Source: CAZHLD01 sp964533185 (GTDB taxonomy: Bacteria > Acidobacteriota > Terriglobia > Acidiferrales > UBA7541). From it: a stretch of 64,000 nt of DNA. The notes below the pieces were generated by a model. The model was not told the origin of the DNA, did no database searches, and saw only the letters and a list, made by a program, of their open reading frames with translations. How positions within the stretch are numbered: position 1 is the first letter of the stretch; each line of letters begins with the position of its first letter. Below, one piece after another: positions 1-8,889 of the stretch. The DNA is taken from NCBI GenBank assembly GCA_964533185.1, contig CAZHLD010000003.1, forward strand, positions 34,150 to 98,149, written 5' to 3'. The position numbers and the translations under genes are program-made.

Positions 1-28
1 ACAGAGTGGCGAGGCGCCGCCGCGGACG

Positions 29-1177
29 ATGACCGGCGGAGAGATACTCCTGGTGATTTTCTTGTTCATCCTAGCCGGGGTTGCCGGCGGGCGGGAATGG
101 ATGATCAAGCATGGGCACGACTACGACATTGAGGTGCCGTGGGCCACGAAGTACACGTTCAGCGAAGAGGTGCCGGCGAAAGCGGTGAAGGCCAGTGCGG
201 AGATCCGCGTGAATACGGACCGCGGCGACATCACGGTGATTCCCGAGGAGATTGCAGAAGTCAAAGTGTCGGTGAAGAAGACGGCGACGGGCACCGACGA
301 GAGCGAAGCGCGCAAGCGCGCGGAAGCGGTGAGGGTGGTGGTGGTTGAGACGGAAGGCGGCTACGAGGTGCGGCCGGAAGCGGACAGCGATACCCAGCGC
401 TGGGTGAGAGTGGACCTGGAAGTGCGCGTGCCGAAGCAGGCCAGCGTGAAGGCTAAGGCCGAGCGCGGAGACGTGAAGGTGAGCGGAGTGGCCGGGCCGG
501 TGCGGGTGGAGAATTTGAACGGGGATGTGGATGTGCACGACGTGGCAGGCGACATCGCGGTGGAGATCCGGCGCGGAGACGTGTCGGTGCGGAACACAAA
601 GGGCAACGTGGCCATCAGCGGACGGGGAGGCGAGGTGCAGGTTGCGGACGTGGCCGGACAGGCAGTAATCAACGGCGAATACTCCGGGCCAATCAGCGTG
701 AGCAATGCGGCCAAGGGCGCGCGGTTCATCTCGAAGCGCACGGACCTAACAATCAGCCAGTTGAACGGGCGATTCGAGACGGGGTCGGGGAGGCTGGAGA
801 TTACGGATGCGCCGGGGAACGTGCAGTTGGAGACGTCGTCGTATGACGTCGTGCTCGAGAAGGTGAATGGGCGGGTGCAGGTGAAGAACCGGAACGGGAA
901 CATCGAAATGCGACTGACGCACGCGCCCAAGGAAGACATCGAGCTGGTCACCGAGCGCGGGAGCATCGACCTGGGCGTGCCGGGGAAGTCCAGCTTTGAA
1001 CTGACGGCGGAGGCGCGGCGAGGCGACATCGAGGTGGACGGCGAGTTTGCGGGCATCCCGAAGACCGAGCCGGACCGGAGCGGGGATTCGCGTGTGGTGG
1101 TCAAGGTGGGACAACGCGGGCCGCAGATTGTGGTGAGGACGAGCTATGGGTCGATTCAGTTGCGGAAGAGTGATTGA
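29..1177 (+). CDS. DUF4097-type beta-strand-repeat protein, membrane anchored (possibly 5' partial)
   Basis: A 382-residue protein starting with a hydrophobic stretch (about residues 5-20) and continuing as a long series of short beta-strand repeats of the type G-D-V-x-V (residues about 55-375). This pattern is typical of DUF4097 'putative adhesin' proteins, which form a beta-solenoid at the cell envelope; their biochemical role is unknown. The reading frame stays open upstream to the window edge, so the ATG at 29 may be internal and further N-terminal membrane segments may lie outside the window. No ribosome-binding site is visible before the ATG. The gene ends about 0.4 kb before a protease gene and is separated from it by repeats and an N gap, so no operon can be claimed. 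Family assignment is fairly sure, function is not. Confidence 0.7.
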   Translation: MTGGEILLVIFLFILAGVAGGREWMIKHGHDYDIEVPWATKYTFSEEVPAKAVKASAEIRVNTDRGDITVIPEEIAEVKVSVKKTATGTDESEARKRAEAVRVVVVETEGGYEVRPEADSDTQRWVRVDLEVRVPKQASVKAKAERGDVKVSGVAGPVRVENLNGDVDVHDVAGDIAVEIRRGDVSVRNTKGNVAISGRGGEVQVADVAGQAVINGEYSGPISVSNAAKGARFISKRTDLTISQLNGRFETGSGRLEITDAPGNVQLETSSYDVVLEKVNGRVQVKNRNGNIEMRLTHAPKEDIELVTERGSIDLGVPGKSSFELTAEARRGDIEVDGEFAGIPKTEPDRSGDSRVVVKVGQRGPQIVVRTSYGSIQLRKSD

Positions 1178-1182
1178 AGAAG

Positions 1183-1232
1183 GGTTGAGGGTGTAGGGCC
1201 AAGAGTTGAGAGTTTAGAGTTGAGAGATTAGA
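1183..1232. repeat. short tandem near-repeat, GAGAGTT type
   Basis: Downstream of the DUF4097 gene the sequence is a degenerate tandem of 7-8 base units (TTGAGAG / AGAGTTT / AGAGTTGAG). The same type returns at about 8711 and 20880. The rest of the 397-base gene-free stretch 1178-1574 holds a palindrome, an N gap and the ribosome-binding site of the next gene. Confidence 0.7.
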
Positions 1233-1402
1233 ACGGAAGTCGGCGGGCTGTTTTCAAACCTACCTTGCCGGGGCAGCCGAGGGGCTGACCCAGCGATTTT
1301 TCCCATTGATAAAGAATGAAGGGGATGCGCGGGGCAGGCGGGTGTGTGCCCGGGCAGCAGGCAGGGAGATGCAATCAGTTGAGATCGTTCGCGCCCCGGC
1401 AT

Positions 1403-1421
1403 GGCCCGCCGTAGGCGGGCC
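1403..1421. repeat. palindrome GGCCCGCC-GTA-GGCGGGCC at the gap edge
   Basis: A perfect 8-base inverted repeat with a 3-base loop ends two bases before the N gap. The same palindrome core recurs at about 12135-12153, nested in another element. Confidence 0.8.
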
Positions 1422-1423
1422 GG

Positions 1424-1523
1424 NNNNNNNNNNNNNNNNNNNNNNNNNNNNNNNNNNNNNNNNNNNNNNNNNNNNNNNNNNNNNNNNNNNNNNNNNNNNN
1501 NNNNNNNNNNNNNNNNNNNNNNN
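1424..1523. other. assembly gap (100 N)
   Basis: Exactly 100 N, the usual placeholder for a scaffold gap of unknown size. It directly follows a palindromic repeat, so the break is probably repeat-induced. Sequence upstream of the protease gene may be missing. Confidence 0.95.
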
Positions 1524-1574
1524 AGTCCTTGCCGGCCAGATTTTCAAGGAGACCGACTGAAGGAGGCAGAGATC

Positions 1575-2543
1575 ATGGCCACAGCTGGAATGAAACTGAC
1601 CCGCGAAATGACACGGAAATCCACGGTAACCATCGCGCCGGGAGAGCGCCGGGGGATGGGATGGTTGCCCGACTACCCGGACTTCCGCGACTACAACACA
1701 GAAACAAAAACGGTGCGGCCCACGCAAGTGGCGCTGGGCGCCAAGGAACCGGTGCAGGCAATGCTGAACAAGGCCGGGGTTGCGACGGCAGTGCCAAAGC
1801 TGGCCAACAACATTGACCTGCGGCAGTACTGCTCGGCGATCGAGGACCAGGGCGGGATCGGGTCGTGCACGGCGAACGCCGGGGTGGGGATCGTGGAATA
1901 CTTCGAGAGGCGGGCGTTCGGAAAATACATCAATGCGTCGCGGCTGTTCCTGTACAAGACGACACGCAACTTCCTGCACTGGAGGGGCGACACCGGCGCG
2001 TTCCTGAGGAACACGATGGGGGCGCTGGCCCTGTTCGGCGTGCCGCCGGAAGAGTACTGGCCGTATGACGAGAACAGCTTCGACGCCGAGCCGACGCCCT
2101 TCTGCTATGCGTTCGGGCAGAGCTACCAGGCGATCAAATACTACCGGCTGGACCCGCCGGGGACCACGCAGCAGGCACTGCTGCAACGGATCAAGACCAA
2201 CCTGGCGGCGGGGCTGCCGTCGATGTTCGGGTTTACGCTGTACAGCTCGTACGTGCAGGCAGGACAGAGCGGCGCGTTCCCGCTGCCGGGCAACGGAGAA
2301 GGGATAGCAGGCGGGCACGCAGTGGTGGCGGTAGGCTACGACAACAACAAGGTCATCCAGAATTCCAACCCGGGCGGGCCGAAGACCACAGGCGCGCTGC
2401 TGATCCGGAACTCATGGGGGACGGGCTGGGGCGATCAAGGATACGGATGGCTGCCGTATGAGTACGTGCTATTGGGGATCGCAGATGATTTCTGGTCGCT
2501 GATCAAGAGTGAGTGGATCGATACGGGGAATTTCAAGATCTGA
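1575..2543 (+). CDS. papain-like (C1A) cysteine protease
   Basis: A 322-residue protein with the full papain-family active site: Gln92 and Cys98 in DQGGIGSC, His248 in GGHAVVAVGYD and Asn279 in RNSWGTGWGDQGYGW. A short N-terminal region with a GMGWLPDYPDFRDY motif (about residues 27-40) is common in bacterial members of this family and may act like a remnant propeptide. No signal peptide is visible, so the enzyme is cytoplasmic or uses another export route. I chose the ATG at 1575 because AAGGAGG lies about 9 bases upstream; the open frame runs further back only into the N gap. It probably hydrolyses peptide bonds; the substrate is unknown. Confidence 0.88.
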   Translation: MATAGMKLTREMTRKSTVTIAPGERRGMGWLPDYPDFRDYNTETKTVRPTQVALGAKEPVQAMLNKAGVATAVPKLANNIDLRQYCSAIEDQGGIGSCTANAGVGIVEYFERRAFGKYINASRLFLYKTTRNFLHWRGDTGAFLRNTMGALALFGVPPEEYWPYDENSFDAEPTPFCYAFGQSYQAIKYYRLDPPGTTQQALLQRIKTNLAAGLPSMFGFTLYSSYVQAGQSGAFPLPGNGEGIAGGHAVVAVGYDNNKVIQNSNPGGPKTTGALLIRNSWGTGWGDQGYGWLPYEYVLLGIADDFWSLIKSEWIDTGNFKI

Positions 2544-2547
2544 AGAA

Positions 2548-2585
2548 GCGATCAGCGGTCAGCATTCAGTCGTCAGCAGGCTAGA
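2548..2585. repeat. short tandem near-repeat, CAGCGGTCAGC type
   Basis: Between the protease gene and aroA lies a run of TCAGC-containing near-repeats (GATCAGCGGTCAGC, then CATTCAGTCGTCAGC). The same family occurs at 6236-6270 and 20820-20845. Confidence 0.65.
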
Positions 2586-2635
2586 AGACCGAACCGGCCG
2601 GGGCGCAAGGCAGGGGTGTGCGCAAAAGAGAGAGA

Positions 2636-4009
2636 CTACCGGTCGAGGAGGCGGTCGAGGGAGGAGAAGAAGTCGGGAGAGGAAACGGCGACGCAGGCGG
2701 AGTCGCGGATGACGCTGGGACTGGAGGCGCCAAGGGCGGCGACGGCGAAGGCCATGGCGATGCGGTGGTCGCCGGCAGGGTCGATCTCGGCGCCGTGAAG
2801 CGGCGCAGCGGAGGCAGAGACGCCTGCGGCGGAGCGGCCGGCGACGCGCAGGCCGTCGGGAAACTCTTCCACGCGGGCGCCCATGCGGCGGAGGTTTTGG
2901 GCGAGGGCGGCAATGCGGTCGCTTTCCTTGACGCGCAGTTCCCGAGCGTCGCGGATTTCAATTCCCTTGTCTGTGTAAGGGCCGAGGGCTGCGAGCATGG
3001 GCAGCTCGTCGATCATCTGCGCGACCTGCGGGCCTGAGACAACTCCACCTTGCAATTGAGAATGGCGGACGGCGATGTCGCCGACGAGCTCGCCGTGTGC
3101 GCTGCGGACGGAGACGAGGCTGATGGTGGCGCCCATCGAGGCGAGGAAGTCGAGGACGGCGGCGCGCGTGGGGTTGAGACCGACGGAGCCGAGAAGGAGA
3201 TTGGAGTCGGGAAGGATGAGGGCGGCGGCGAGGAAGAAAACGGCGGAAGAGAGATCGCCGGGGACGACGAGGCGGCGGGGTTGGAGACGCGGCGAGGAGT
3301 TTCCTGTGCGGCCGTGAAGGCGGATGGTGTCGGCAGTGCGATCGAGGCGGGCTCCGAATTCGACCAGGGCCAGCTCGGTGTGGTCGCGGGTGCGGACAGG
3401 CTCGGTGACAGAGGTGACGCCATCGGCGAAAAGGCCGGCAAGGAGGACGGCAGATTTCAGCTGGGCGCTGGGGAGAGGCAGGGTGTAGTTGATCGAGTGG
3501 AGGCGGCTGCCGCGGATTTTGAGCGGGGCGAGGTCGCCGCTGTGGGCGCGGATGCGCGCACCCATCTGCGCGAGCGGCTCGATGACGCGGCGCATGGGAC
3601 GGCGGCGGAGGGAGGTATCGCCGGTGAGAGTGGTGTCGAAGGACTGGCCAGCGAGGAGGCCGGCGAGGAGGCGAATGGTGGTGCCGGAGTTGCCGGAGTC
3701 GAGCGGGCGGGAGAAGAAGCCGGCGGGGCGGCGGAGGGAGTCGAGGCCGCGACCGGTGATGGTAACCGTGGGCGGCGCAGGTGCAGGCTGGTCGCGGGGA
3801 GTGAGAGTGACCATGCCGGCGGAGACTCCGAGCCGGGAGAGACAGTGGAGGGTGCGGCGGCAGTCGTCGGCGGGAGAGAAGTTTTGGATTTCGGAGGTGC
3901 CGTCGGCAAGGGCGGCGAGCAGGGCGTAACGGTGGGAGATGGACTTGTCGCCGGGCAACGGCAGGGCGCCGGAGATGGTGCGGGCGGGGGCGACGGTGAG
4001 GGAACGCAC
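2636..4009 (-). CDS. aroA: 3-phosphoshikimate 1-carboxyvinyltransferase (EPSP synthase)
   Basis: The 457-residue product transfers the enolpyruvyl group of PEP to shikimate-3-phosphate, the sixth step of the shikimate pathway, in the cytoplasm. Visible signatures are LPGDKSISHR near residue 20 (substrate-binding Lys, Ser and Arg), SGNSGTTIRLL near 107, RPMRRVIEPLAQMGA near 138, a late KESDRIAALAQNLRRMGA and DHRIAMAFAVAALG near the end. Length fits the family. The GNSGT and RPMxRV motifs resemble the class II EPSP synthases more than the enterobacterial class I enzymes; this is a motif-level impression only. The gene stands alone on the minus strand, convergent with the protease gene and divergent from the S55 peptidase gene. 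Confidence 0.95.
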   Translation of the reverse strand: MRSLTVAPARTISGALPLPGDKSISHRYALLAALADGTSEIQNFSPADDCRRTLHCLSRLGVSAGMVTLTPRDQPAPAPPTVTITGRGLDSLRRPAGFFSRPLDSGNSGTTIRLLAGLLAGQSFDTTLTGDTSLRRRPMRRVIEPLAQMGARIRAHSGDLAPLKIRGSRLHSINYTLPLPSAQLKSAVLLAGLFADGVTSVTEPVRTRDHTELALVEFGARLDRTADTIRLHGRTGNSSPRLQPRRLVVPGDLSSAVFFLAAALILPDSNLLLGSVGLNPTRAAVLDFLASMGATISLVSVRSAHGELVGDIAVRHSQLQGGVVSGPQVAQMIDELPMLAALGPYTDKGIEIRDARELRVKESDRIAALAQNLRRMGARVEEFPDGLRVAGRSAAGVSASAAPLHGAEIDPAGDHRIAMAFAVAALGASSPSVIRDSACVAVSSPDFFSSLDRLLDR

Positions 4010-4065
4010 GGGGGGATTCTAGCAGGGGATAGGCTACAGGTGGCAGGGGACAGGCAGGAAAGAAG

Positions 4066-4183
4066 AAATTGTAGATTTGAAATTTCAGATTTCAGATGGG
4101 GAAAGAAAGAAAAGGATTCAACACAGAGGGAACGGAGTGTACAGAGAAGAGAAGATTCAACGCAGAGGAGCGCAGAGAAAAGC
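4066..4183. repeat. intergenic repeats: AAATTTCAGATTT tandem followed by two 'TTCAACGCAGAG' elements
   Basis: Upstream of aroA the sequence first shows GATTTGAAATTTCAGATTTC near-repeats (4066-4100), then two copies of an element beginning GATTCAACRCAGAGG and continuing with CGCAGAGA-like units (about 4113-4183). The element recurs at 4811, 10842 and 25401, so it is an interspersed repeat family. Confidence 0.75.
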
Positions 4184-4384
4184 GGATGGCTGGCAAAGAC
4201 CTGAGTATGTCACTCGGGAAACAACAGCAGAGAGGAGCAAATTGATTCCTGATGGAGGCGCAGGTATGATAGCAAGTTCATGTTTAAGCCCCGGCCGAAG
4301 GTAGCGACGGTTTCCCCCCCAGTGAGACCCCAGGGCTATTTTTCCTTCCAGAAGCGAAACGCGTTGGAAAGGGCGGCGGTGGTG

Positions 4385-6232
4385 ATGCGCGGCGTGATCG
4401 TGAGGGTTGCGCCAGTGGTGGCTGCGCTTATCCTCGCGGCGGCCAGTTCCCTCCCCGCACAGCAGACGACGGAGATTCTTCGCCTCAACGAGATTAAGCC
4501 GGGGATGAAGGGCGTGGCGTACACGATCTTCGCCGGGGACACGATCGAGCCGTTTGAGCTGGAAGTGATCGGCGTGCTGCCGAATTTGCTGGGGCCGAAG
4601 CAGTCCATCATCCTGGTGGTGCTGAAGGGCGCGAAGGTAGAACACACCGGCGTGGTGGCGGGGATGAGCGGAAGCCCGGTGTACATCGAGGGAAAACTGG
4701 CGGGGGCGCTGTCGCTGAAGTTTGGGATATTTACGAAGGAGCCGTTGGCGGGGGTGACGCCGATTGAAAGTGTGATGGAGGCGGGTGCGGGGAGCGCGCC
4801 TGGGAGAGAAGAAAAATCCAACGCAGAGGGCGCCCCGACCGGGTCGGGGCAGGCGCCGACGCAGAGGGATGAGGGAGAAGAAACGGCAGGAGTGGCGGGG
4901 CCGGTGGCGGTGCCAGCGGGGGTGGCGGAGCGCGTGGGATTGTCGGGCGGGGCGTACCTGGAACCGATTGAGACTCCGCTGGTGTTTGCCGGGTTCCACC
5001 GCGCGGCGGTGGATCGTTTCCAAAATGCGCTGGTGCCCTACGGGATGGTGGCGGTGCAGGGAGGCACGGCGGAGGCGAAGGCGGACGACGGCGAGGTGAA
5101 GCCCGGGGACATGGTCAGCATGGTGCTGGTGAAGGGAGACCTGTCAATCCAGGCGTCGTGCACGGTGACGACGCGGGTGGGCGACACGATCTACATCTGC
5201 GGGCACCCGATTTTTGGATTCGGGCCGGTGGAGATGCCGCTGGCGCGGGGGAGGGTACTGACGACGCTGTCGTCCGATTTGAACTCGGTGAAGATTGTGA
5301 ATGCGGGCGGCGTGATCGGGACGGTGACGCAGGACCGCCGGACGGCGGTGACGGGTCGCATCGGAGCGGCGCCGCGGTTGATTCCGGTGGAGCTGACGTT
5401 TGTGACGCCGGCGGGGGAGAAGACATACCGGTTTGAGATTATTGATCACGCGAAGCTGACGCCGCTGCTGGTGGCGAACACGATTTTCAACGGCGTAGTG
5501 TCGACGCCGGCGTACCGCGAAGGGACGACGCTGCGGTTGACGGGCGGAATCGAAATCGCCGGGCATACACGGGTAAACCTGGATAATTTGTTTGCGCCGA
5601 CCGACCAATTCATTCCCGACGGAGTGTTTGTGGCCGGGACGGTGCAGGGGACATTCTCGCGGATTTACGGGAACGGGTACGAGCGGGCAAAGATCGAAGT
5701 GATTACGCTGCGGGTGGAGAGCATTCCGGAGCGGCGGTCGGCGACTATCGAGAGCGCGTGGACGGACCGGAATGAGGTGCTACCGGGCGAGACGCTGAAC
5801 GTGAAAGTGCTGCTGCGTCCGTGGCGTGGGCCGGCAGTGGTGAAGGAGCTGGCGATTACCGTGCCGCCCCAGGCGCCGCGGAACACGTCGCTGCGCGTGA
5901 TGGTCAGCGACGGGCCAACACTCAACCGGATGGCGCAACTGCAGACGTTTGGCGTGGCCGGGCGGCTGGGGAGCCTGGAACAACTGATCGGGTTGATCAA
6001 CCGCGAGCGGCGGAACAGCCGGCTGTACGTGACGCTGCTGGTGCCCAACCCGACGCTGCTGGTGGAGGATAAGGAGCTGCCGAACGTGCCGACCTCGGAG
6101 ATTAATTTGCTGGACCAGAGGCGGGGGTCGACGGGGTCGCTGCTGCTGAAGGAGTCCACGGCCGGGGAGTGGTCGGCGGCGATGGAGATGGTGATTAGCG
6201 GGCAGCAGTCGGTGACCATACGGGTGCGGTGA
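4385..6232 (+). CDS. secreted SpoIVB-type (S55) peptidase domain protein
   Basis: About 615 residues. The N-terminus has a signal peptide (hydrophobic VAPVVAALILAAASSLPA then Gln). The S55 domain follows, with EHTGVVAGMSGSPVYIEG carrying the nucleophile-type Ser in GxSGSP, and a later ICGHPIFGFGPVEMP segment. In Bacillus, SpoIVB cleaves a regulator during sporulation. Relatives in non-sporulating bacteria have unknown substrates, and no sporulation gene is nearby. I prefer the ATG at 4385, right before the signal peptide, over 4280, which adds a non-conserved leader. An interspersed repeat (about 4811-4875) is translated in frame between the N-terminal and middle parts and adds roughly 20 low-complexity residues (KSNAEGAPTGSGQAPTQRDE). 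The C-terminal third has no motif that I recognise. Confidence 0.82.
   Translation: MRGVIVRVAPVVAALILAAASSLPAQQTTEILRLNEIKPGMKGVAYTIFAGDTIEPFELEVIGVLPNLLGPKQSIILVVLKGAKVEHTGVVAGMSGSPVYIEGKLAGALSLKFGIFTKEPLAGVTPIESVMEAGAGSAPGREEKSNAEGAPTGSGQAPTQRDEGEETAGVAGPVAVPAGVAERVGLSGGAYLEPIETPLVFAGFHRAAVDRFQNALVPYGMVAVQGGTAEAKADDGEVKPGDMVSMVLVKGDLSIQASCTVTTRVGDTIYICGHPIFGFGPVEMPLARGRVLTTLSSDLNSVKIVNAGGVIGTVTQDRRTAVTGRIGAAPRLIPVELTFVTPAGEKTYRFEIIDHAKLTPLLVANTIFNGVVSTPAYREGTTLRLTGGIEIAGHTRVNLDNLFAPTDQFIPDGVFVAGTVQGTFSRIYGNGYERAKIEVITLRVESIPERRSATIESAWTDRNEVLPGETLNVKVLLRPWRGPAVVKELAITVPPQAPRNTSLRVMVSDGPTLNRMAQLQTFGVAGRLGSLEQLIGLINRERRNSRLYVTLLVPNPTLLVEDKELPNVPTSEINLLDQRRGSTGSLLLKESTAGEWSAAMEMVISGQQSVTIRVR
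4811..4875. repeat. interspersed palindromic repeat inside the S55 peptidase gene
   Basis: The segment has the layout AATCCAACGCAGAGG, then GGCGCCCCGACC facing GGTCGGGGC and AGGCGCC, then ACGCAGAGGGATGAGG. It matches the element at 10839-10908 upstream of the threonine dehydratase gene almost base for base over the palindrome. It is in frame and stop-free here. Confidence 0.85.
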
Positions 6233-6235
6233 AGC

Positions 6236-6270
6236 AAGCTGTCAGCGGTCAGCCTTCAGGGCTCAGAGAA
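6236..6270. repeat. short tandem near-repeat, CAGCGGTCAGCCTTCAG type
   Basis: Directly after the S55 peptidase stop: TGTCAGCGGTCAGCCTTCAGGGCTCAGAG. Same family as 2548-2585 and 20820-20845. Confidence 0.65.
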
Positions 6271-6335
6271 GAATGCCGGGTGCTCGCCCAGGGCGCGGGC
6301 AACCCGGCGGTACAAGGAAACAAGAAGAGGAGAGG

Positions 6336-8693
6336 ATGAAGCTAAGGCTAAGAGAAATCGGAGTGGTAGTGCTCGCGGCAGGGATGCTGGCGGGCGCGGT
6401 GTGGGTGGGCGCGGAGCAGACGCGGCGGTGGCGGCAGTCGAACTTCGAGGAGTTTGAGAAGGGGACGGCGAAGGGGGTGGCGCTGCGGAGCGACGGGACG
6501 CTGCGGCTGGCGCCGAAGTTTGCGCCGGTGGCGGACCCGAACGTGGCGTACCTGTGGGCGCTGAAGGCGGACAGCAAGGGGAACCTCTACGCGGCCGGGG
6601 GGACGAACGCGAAGGTGGTGCGGCTGGACGCGGCGGGCGCGGCGACAACTGTGTTTGAGTCGAGCGAGATGACGGCGCAGGCGGTGGTGCTGGACGAGAA
6701 GGACAATCTTTATGTGGCGACATCGCCGGATGGGAAGGTCTATAAGGTGCCGGCGAAGGGCGAGAAGAGCGTCTTCTTCGAGCCGAAAACAAAATACATC
6801 TGGGACCTGGCGCTGGCCGCGGACGGGACGCTCTACGTGGCGACGGGCGACAAGGGCGAAATCTTTGCGGTGGGCGAGGACGGAAAAGGCGAAGTGTACT
6901 ACCGGAGCGAGGAGACGCACGTGCGGTCGCTGGCGTTTGACGCGAAGGGCAACCTGATTGCGGGCACGGAGCCAAGCGGGCTGGTGATTCGTTTGGCGAA
7001 GAGCGAGGGAAAGACGGAAAGTGCGCCACAGGCGTTTGTGCTGTACGAGACGTCGAAGAAAGAGATCACGGCGCTGGCGACGGATAAGTCCGGCAACATT
7101 TACGCGGCGGCAGTAGGCGAGAAGGCGCGTCCGACGCCGACACTGCCGACGTTTCCGACGCAGCCGACACCGACACCGACGCCCACGCCGCCGTCCGGTC
7201 AGGCAGACGCGCAACTGACGGCGGGATTTGGTCAGACGGGATTGCAGCAGCAGCCGACGACGTTTGTTCCCTTCCCCACACTGGTGGGCAGCGCGGTGTA
7301 CCGGATTGCGGCGGATGGATCGCCGCAGGAATTGTGGAGCTCGCGGGATGACCTGGTGTATGCGCTGGGATTTTCGGCGCAGGGAAACCTTCTACTGGGA
7401 ACGGGAAACAAGGGCGCGATCATTCAGTTGGAGGGGAACGGCGTCTATTCGAACCTGGTGAAGACGGCGTCGCTGCAAGTGACATCGCTGGCGACGGGGC
7501 CGGGCGGAAAGGTGTTTGTGGCGACGGCGAACCCGGGGAAGGTGTTTGCGCTGGGGCCGGAGGACGAGGCCGAAGGCACGTTTGAGTCGCAGACGATTGA
7601 CGCGCGGATCTTTGCGCAGTGGGGACGGCTGGAGTGGTGGGGCGAGGGCCTGACCAGCGGGAAGGAAACAGGAAAGGACGCGGCGAAAGATGCGGCGAAG
7701 GAGCCGCCGATTGCGCTCTACGTGCGGACGGGGAATACGTCGAACGCGGAGAACAACTGGAGCGCGTGGGCGGGGCCGTACACGAATGGGGCGGGCGAAA
7801 AAGTGGAAGTGCCGGCGGCGCGGTTTGCGCAGTGGAAGGCGGTGCTGCACAACAAAGGGGCGACGCCGAGCCTATCGTGGGTGAGTCTGGCATACCTGCG
7901 GAAAAACGTGGCGCCGACCGTGGAAGCGATTGAGGTGCAGAACCCGAACGTGCGCGTGCAAGGGTTTGTGCAACCGCCGACGGGCGCGCCCGGGGCGCAG
8001 TCGGTACAACTACGGCTGCCGCCTTCGTCGAGCGAAGCGACGAGCTTTCGAGGGATGAGCCTCCGGGGGACGACGGATCAGGCGCAGACGGAGCGGCCAA
8101 CGACGCGGTTTGAAGCGCCGCCGCAGGGGTTTGCTGCGAAGGGACACCGCGCGGTGCTGTGGAGCGCGCAGGACGAGAACGGCGACGAGCTGAGCCATAC
8201 AGTGTACTACCGCGGCGAGGGAGAGAAGAACTGGAAGGTGCTGAAGGAAAAAGTGGAGCAGAGGTTTTTCTCGTGGGACTCGACGACGATGCCGGACGGG
8301 GCGTACTACCTGAAGATTGTGGCGACGGATGAGCCGTCGAACCCGCCGGCGGACGCGCAGGAAGGCGAGCGGGTGAGCGAGCGGTTTGAAGTGGACAACA
8401 CGCCGCCGGTGGTGGAAAAGCTGCGAGCAGAAGTGACCGGCGCGGAGACAAACGTATTGTTTGACGCGCGGGATCCGTCGAGCGCGATTGCGCGGGCGGA
8501 GTACAGCGTGGATGCCGGCGAGTGGACGCTGGTCTTCCCGGTGGGACGGCTGAGCGATGCGCCGCAGGAGAGTTACAAGATTGCGCTGGCGCGGCAGGGC
8601 GCGGGGGAACATACCATCGTGGTGCGGGTGTTTGACCAGTACGAGAACACGGCGAGCGCGAAGGTGACGTTTGTGGTGGTGGGCAGGAGATGA
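6336..8693 (+). CDS. exported beta-propeller protein with C-terminal Ig/FN3-like domains
   Basis: A 785-residue protein. A signal peptide or single anchor lies at about residues 7-25. Repeated blades of the NHL/WD-like kind (for example SKGNLYAAGGTNAKVVRLD, KDNLYVATSPDGKVYKV, DGTLYVATGDKGEIFAV) fill residues about 70-420. A Pro-Thr-rich linker (PTPTLPTFPTQPTPTPTPTP) interrupts the propeller near residue 265. After about residue 600, TVYYRGEGEKNWKVL and PDGAYYLKIVATDEPSN look like two Ig/fibronectin-type modules. Start chosen at 6336 because AGAGGAGAGG sits just upstream and the signal peptide begins there. Such proteins commonly bind other proteins or glycans at the surface; no catalytic site is visible. 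Confidence 0.78.
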   Translation: MKLRLREIGVVVLAAGMLAGAVWVGAEQTRRWRQSNFEEFEKGTAKGVALRSDGTLRLAPKFAPVADPNVAYLWALKADSKGNLYAAGGTNAKVVRLDAAGAATTVFESSEMTAQAVVLDEKDNLYVATSPDGKVYKVPAKGEKSVFFEPKTKYIWDLALAADGTLYVATGDKGEIFAVGEDGKGEVYYRSEETHVRSLAFDAKGNLIAGTEPSGLVIRLAKSEGKTESAPQAFVLYETSKKEITALATDKSGNIYAAAVGEKARPTPTLPTFPTQPTPTPTPTPPSGQADAQLTAGFGQTGLQQQPTTFVPFPTLVGSAVYRIAADGSPQELWSSRDDLVYALGFSAQGNLLLGTGNKGAIIQLEGNGVYSNLVKTASLQVTSLATGPGGKVFVATANPGKVFALGPEDEAEGTFESQTIDARIFAQWGRLEWWGEGLTSGKETGKDAAKDAAKEPPIALYVRTGNTSNAENNWSAWAGPYTNGAGEKVEVPAARFAQWKAVLHNKGATPSLSWVSLAYLRKNVAPTVEAIEVQNPNVRVQGFVQPPTGAPGAQSVQLRLPPSSSEATSFRGMSLRGTTDQAQTERPTTRFEAPPQGFAAKGHRAVLWSAQDENGDELSHTVYYRGEGEKNWKVLKEKVEQRFFSWDSTTMPDGAYYLKIVATDEPSNPPADAQEGERVSERFEVDNTPPVVEKLRAEVTGAETNVLFDARDPSSAIARAEYSVDAGEWTLVFPVGRLSDAPQESYKIALARQGAGEHTIVVRVFDQYENTASAKVTFVVVGRR

Positions 8694-8710
8694 GGGGAGA
8701 GGTTGCAGGG

Positions 8711-8820
8711 CAGAGTTAAGAGTTGAGAGTTGAAAGTAGGAAGCGATCCATAAGCAATTTTCAGCGATGAGTTGTCAGTTCGCCGTCATCCGTTGTCCGT
8801 TTTCCTCGATCCTTGACCAC
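8711..8820. repeat. chain of three short tandem near-repeat families
   Basis: Successive blocks of AGAGTTAAGAGTTGAGAGTTG, then TTTTCAGCGATGAGTTGTCAG, then CATCCGTTGTCCGTTTTCC. The blocks also occur singly elsewhere in the left part of the window. Confidence 0.7.
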
Positions 8821-8889
8821 TAATTCAAGCACACCATTCCCTACGTACTGGAACGAGTCTGACCGGGAACAGTTCCTCTGTAAGAGGCG

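Noticed and set aside
3050..4204. Long open frame on the + strand opposite aroA
   Set aside because: Its product is Gly/Glu/Ala-rich low complexity, as expected from the antisense of a GC-rich gene; aroA on the other strand is fully supported by motifs.
4385..6232. Sporulation function for the SpoIVB-type peptidase
   Set aside because: No sporulation gene is in the window and the domain is found in non-sporulating bacteria; only the fold is supported.
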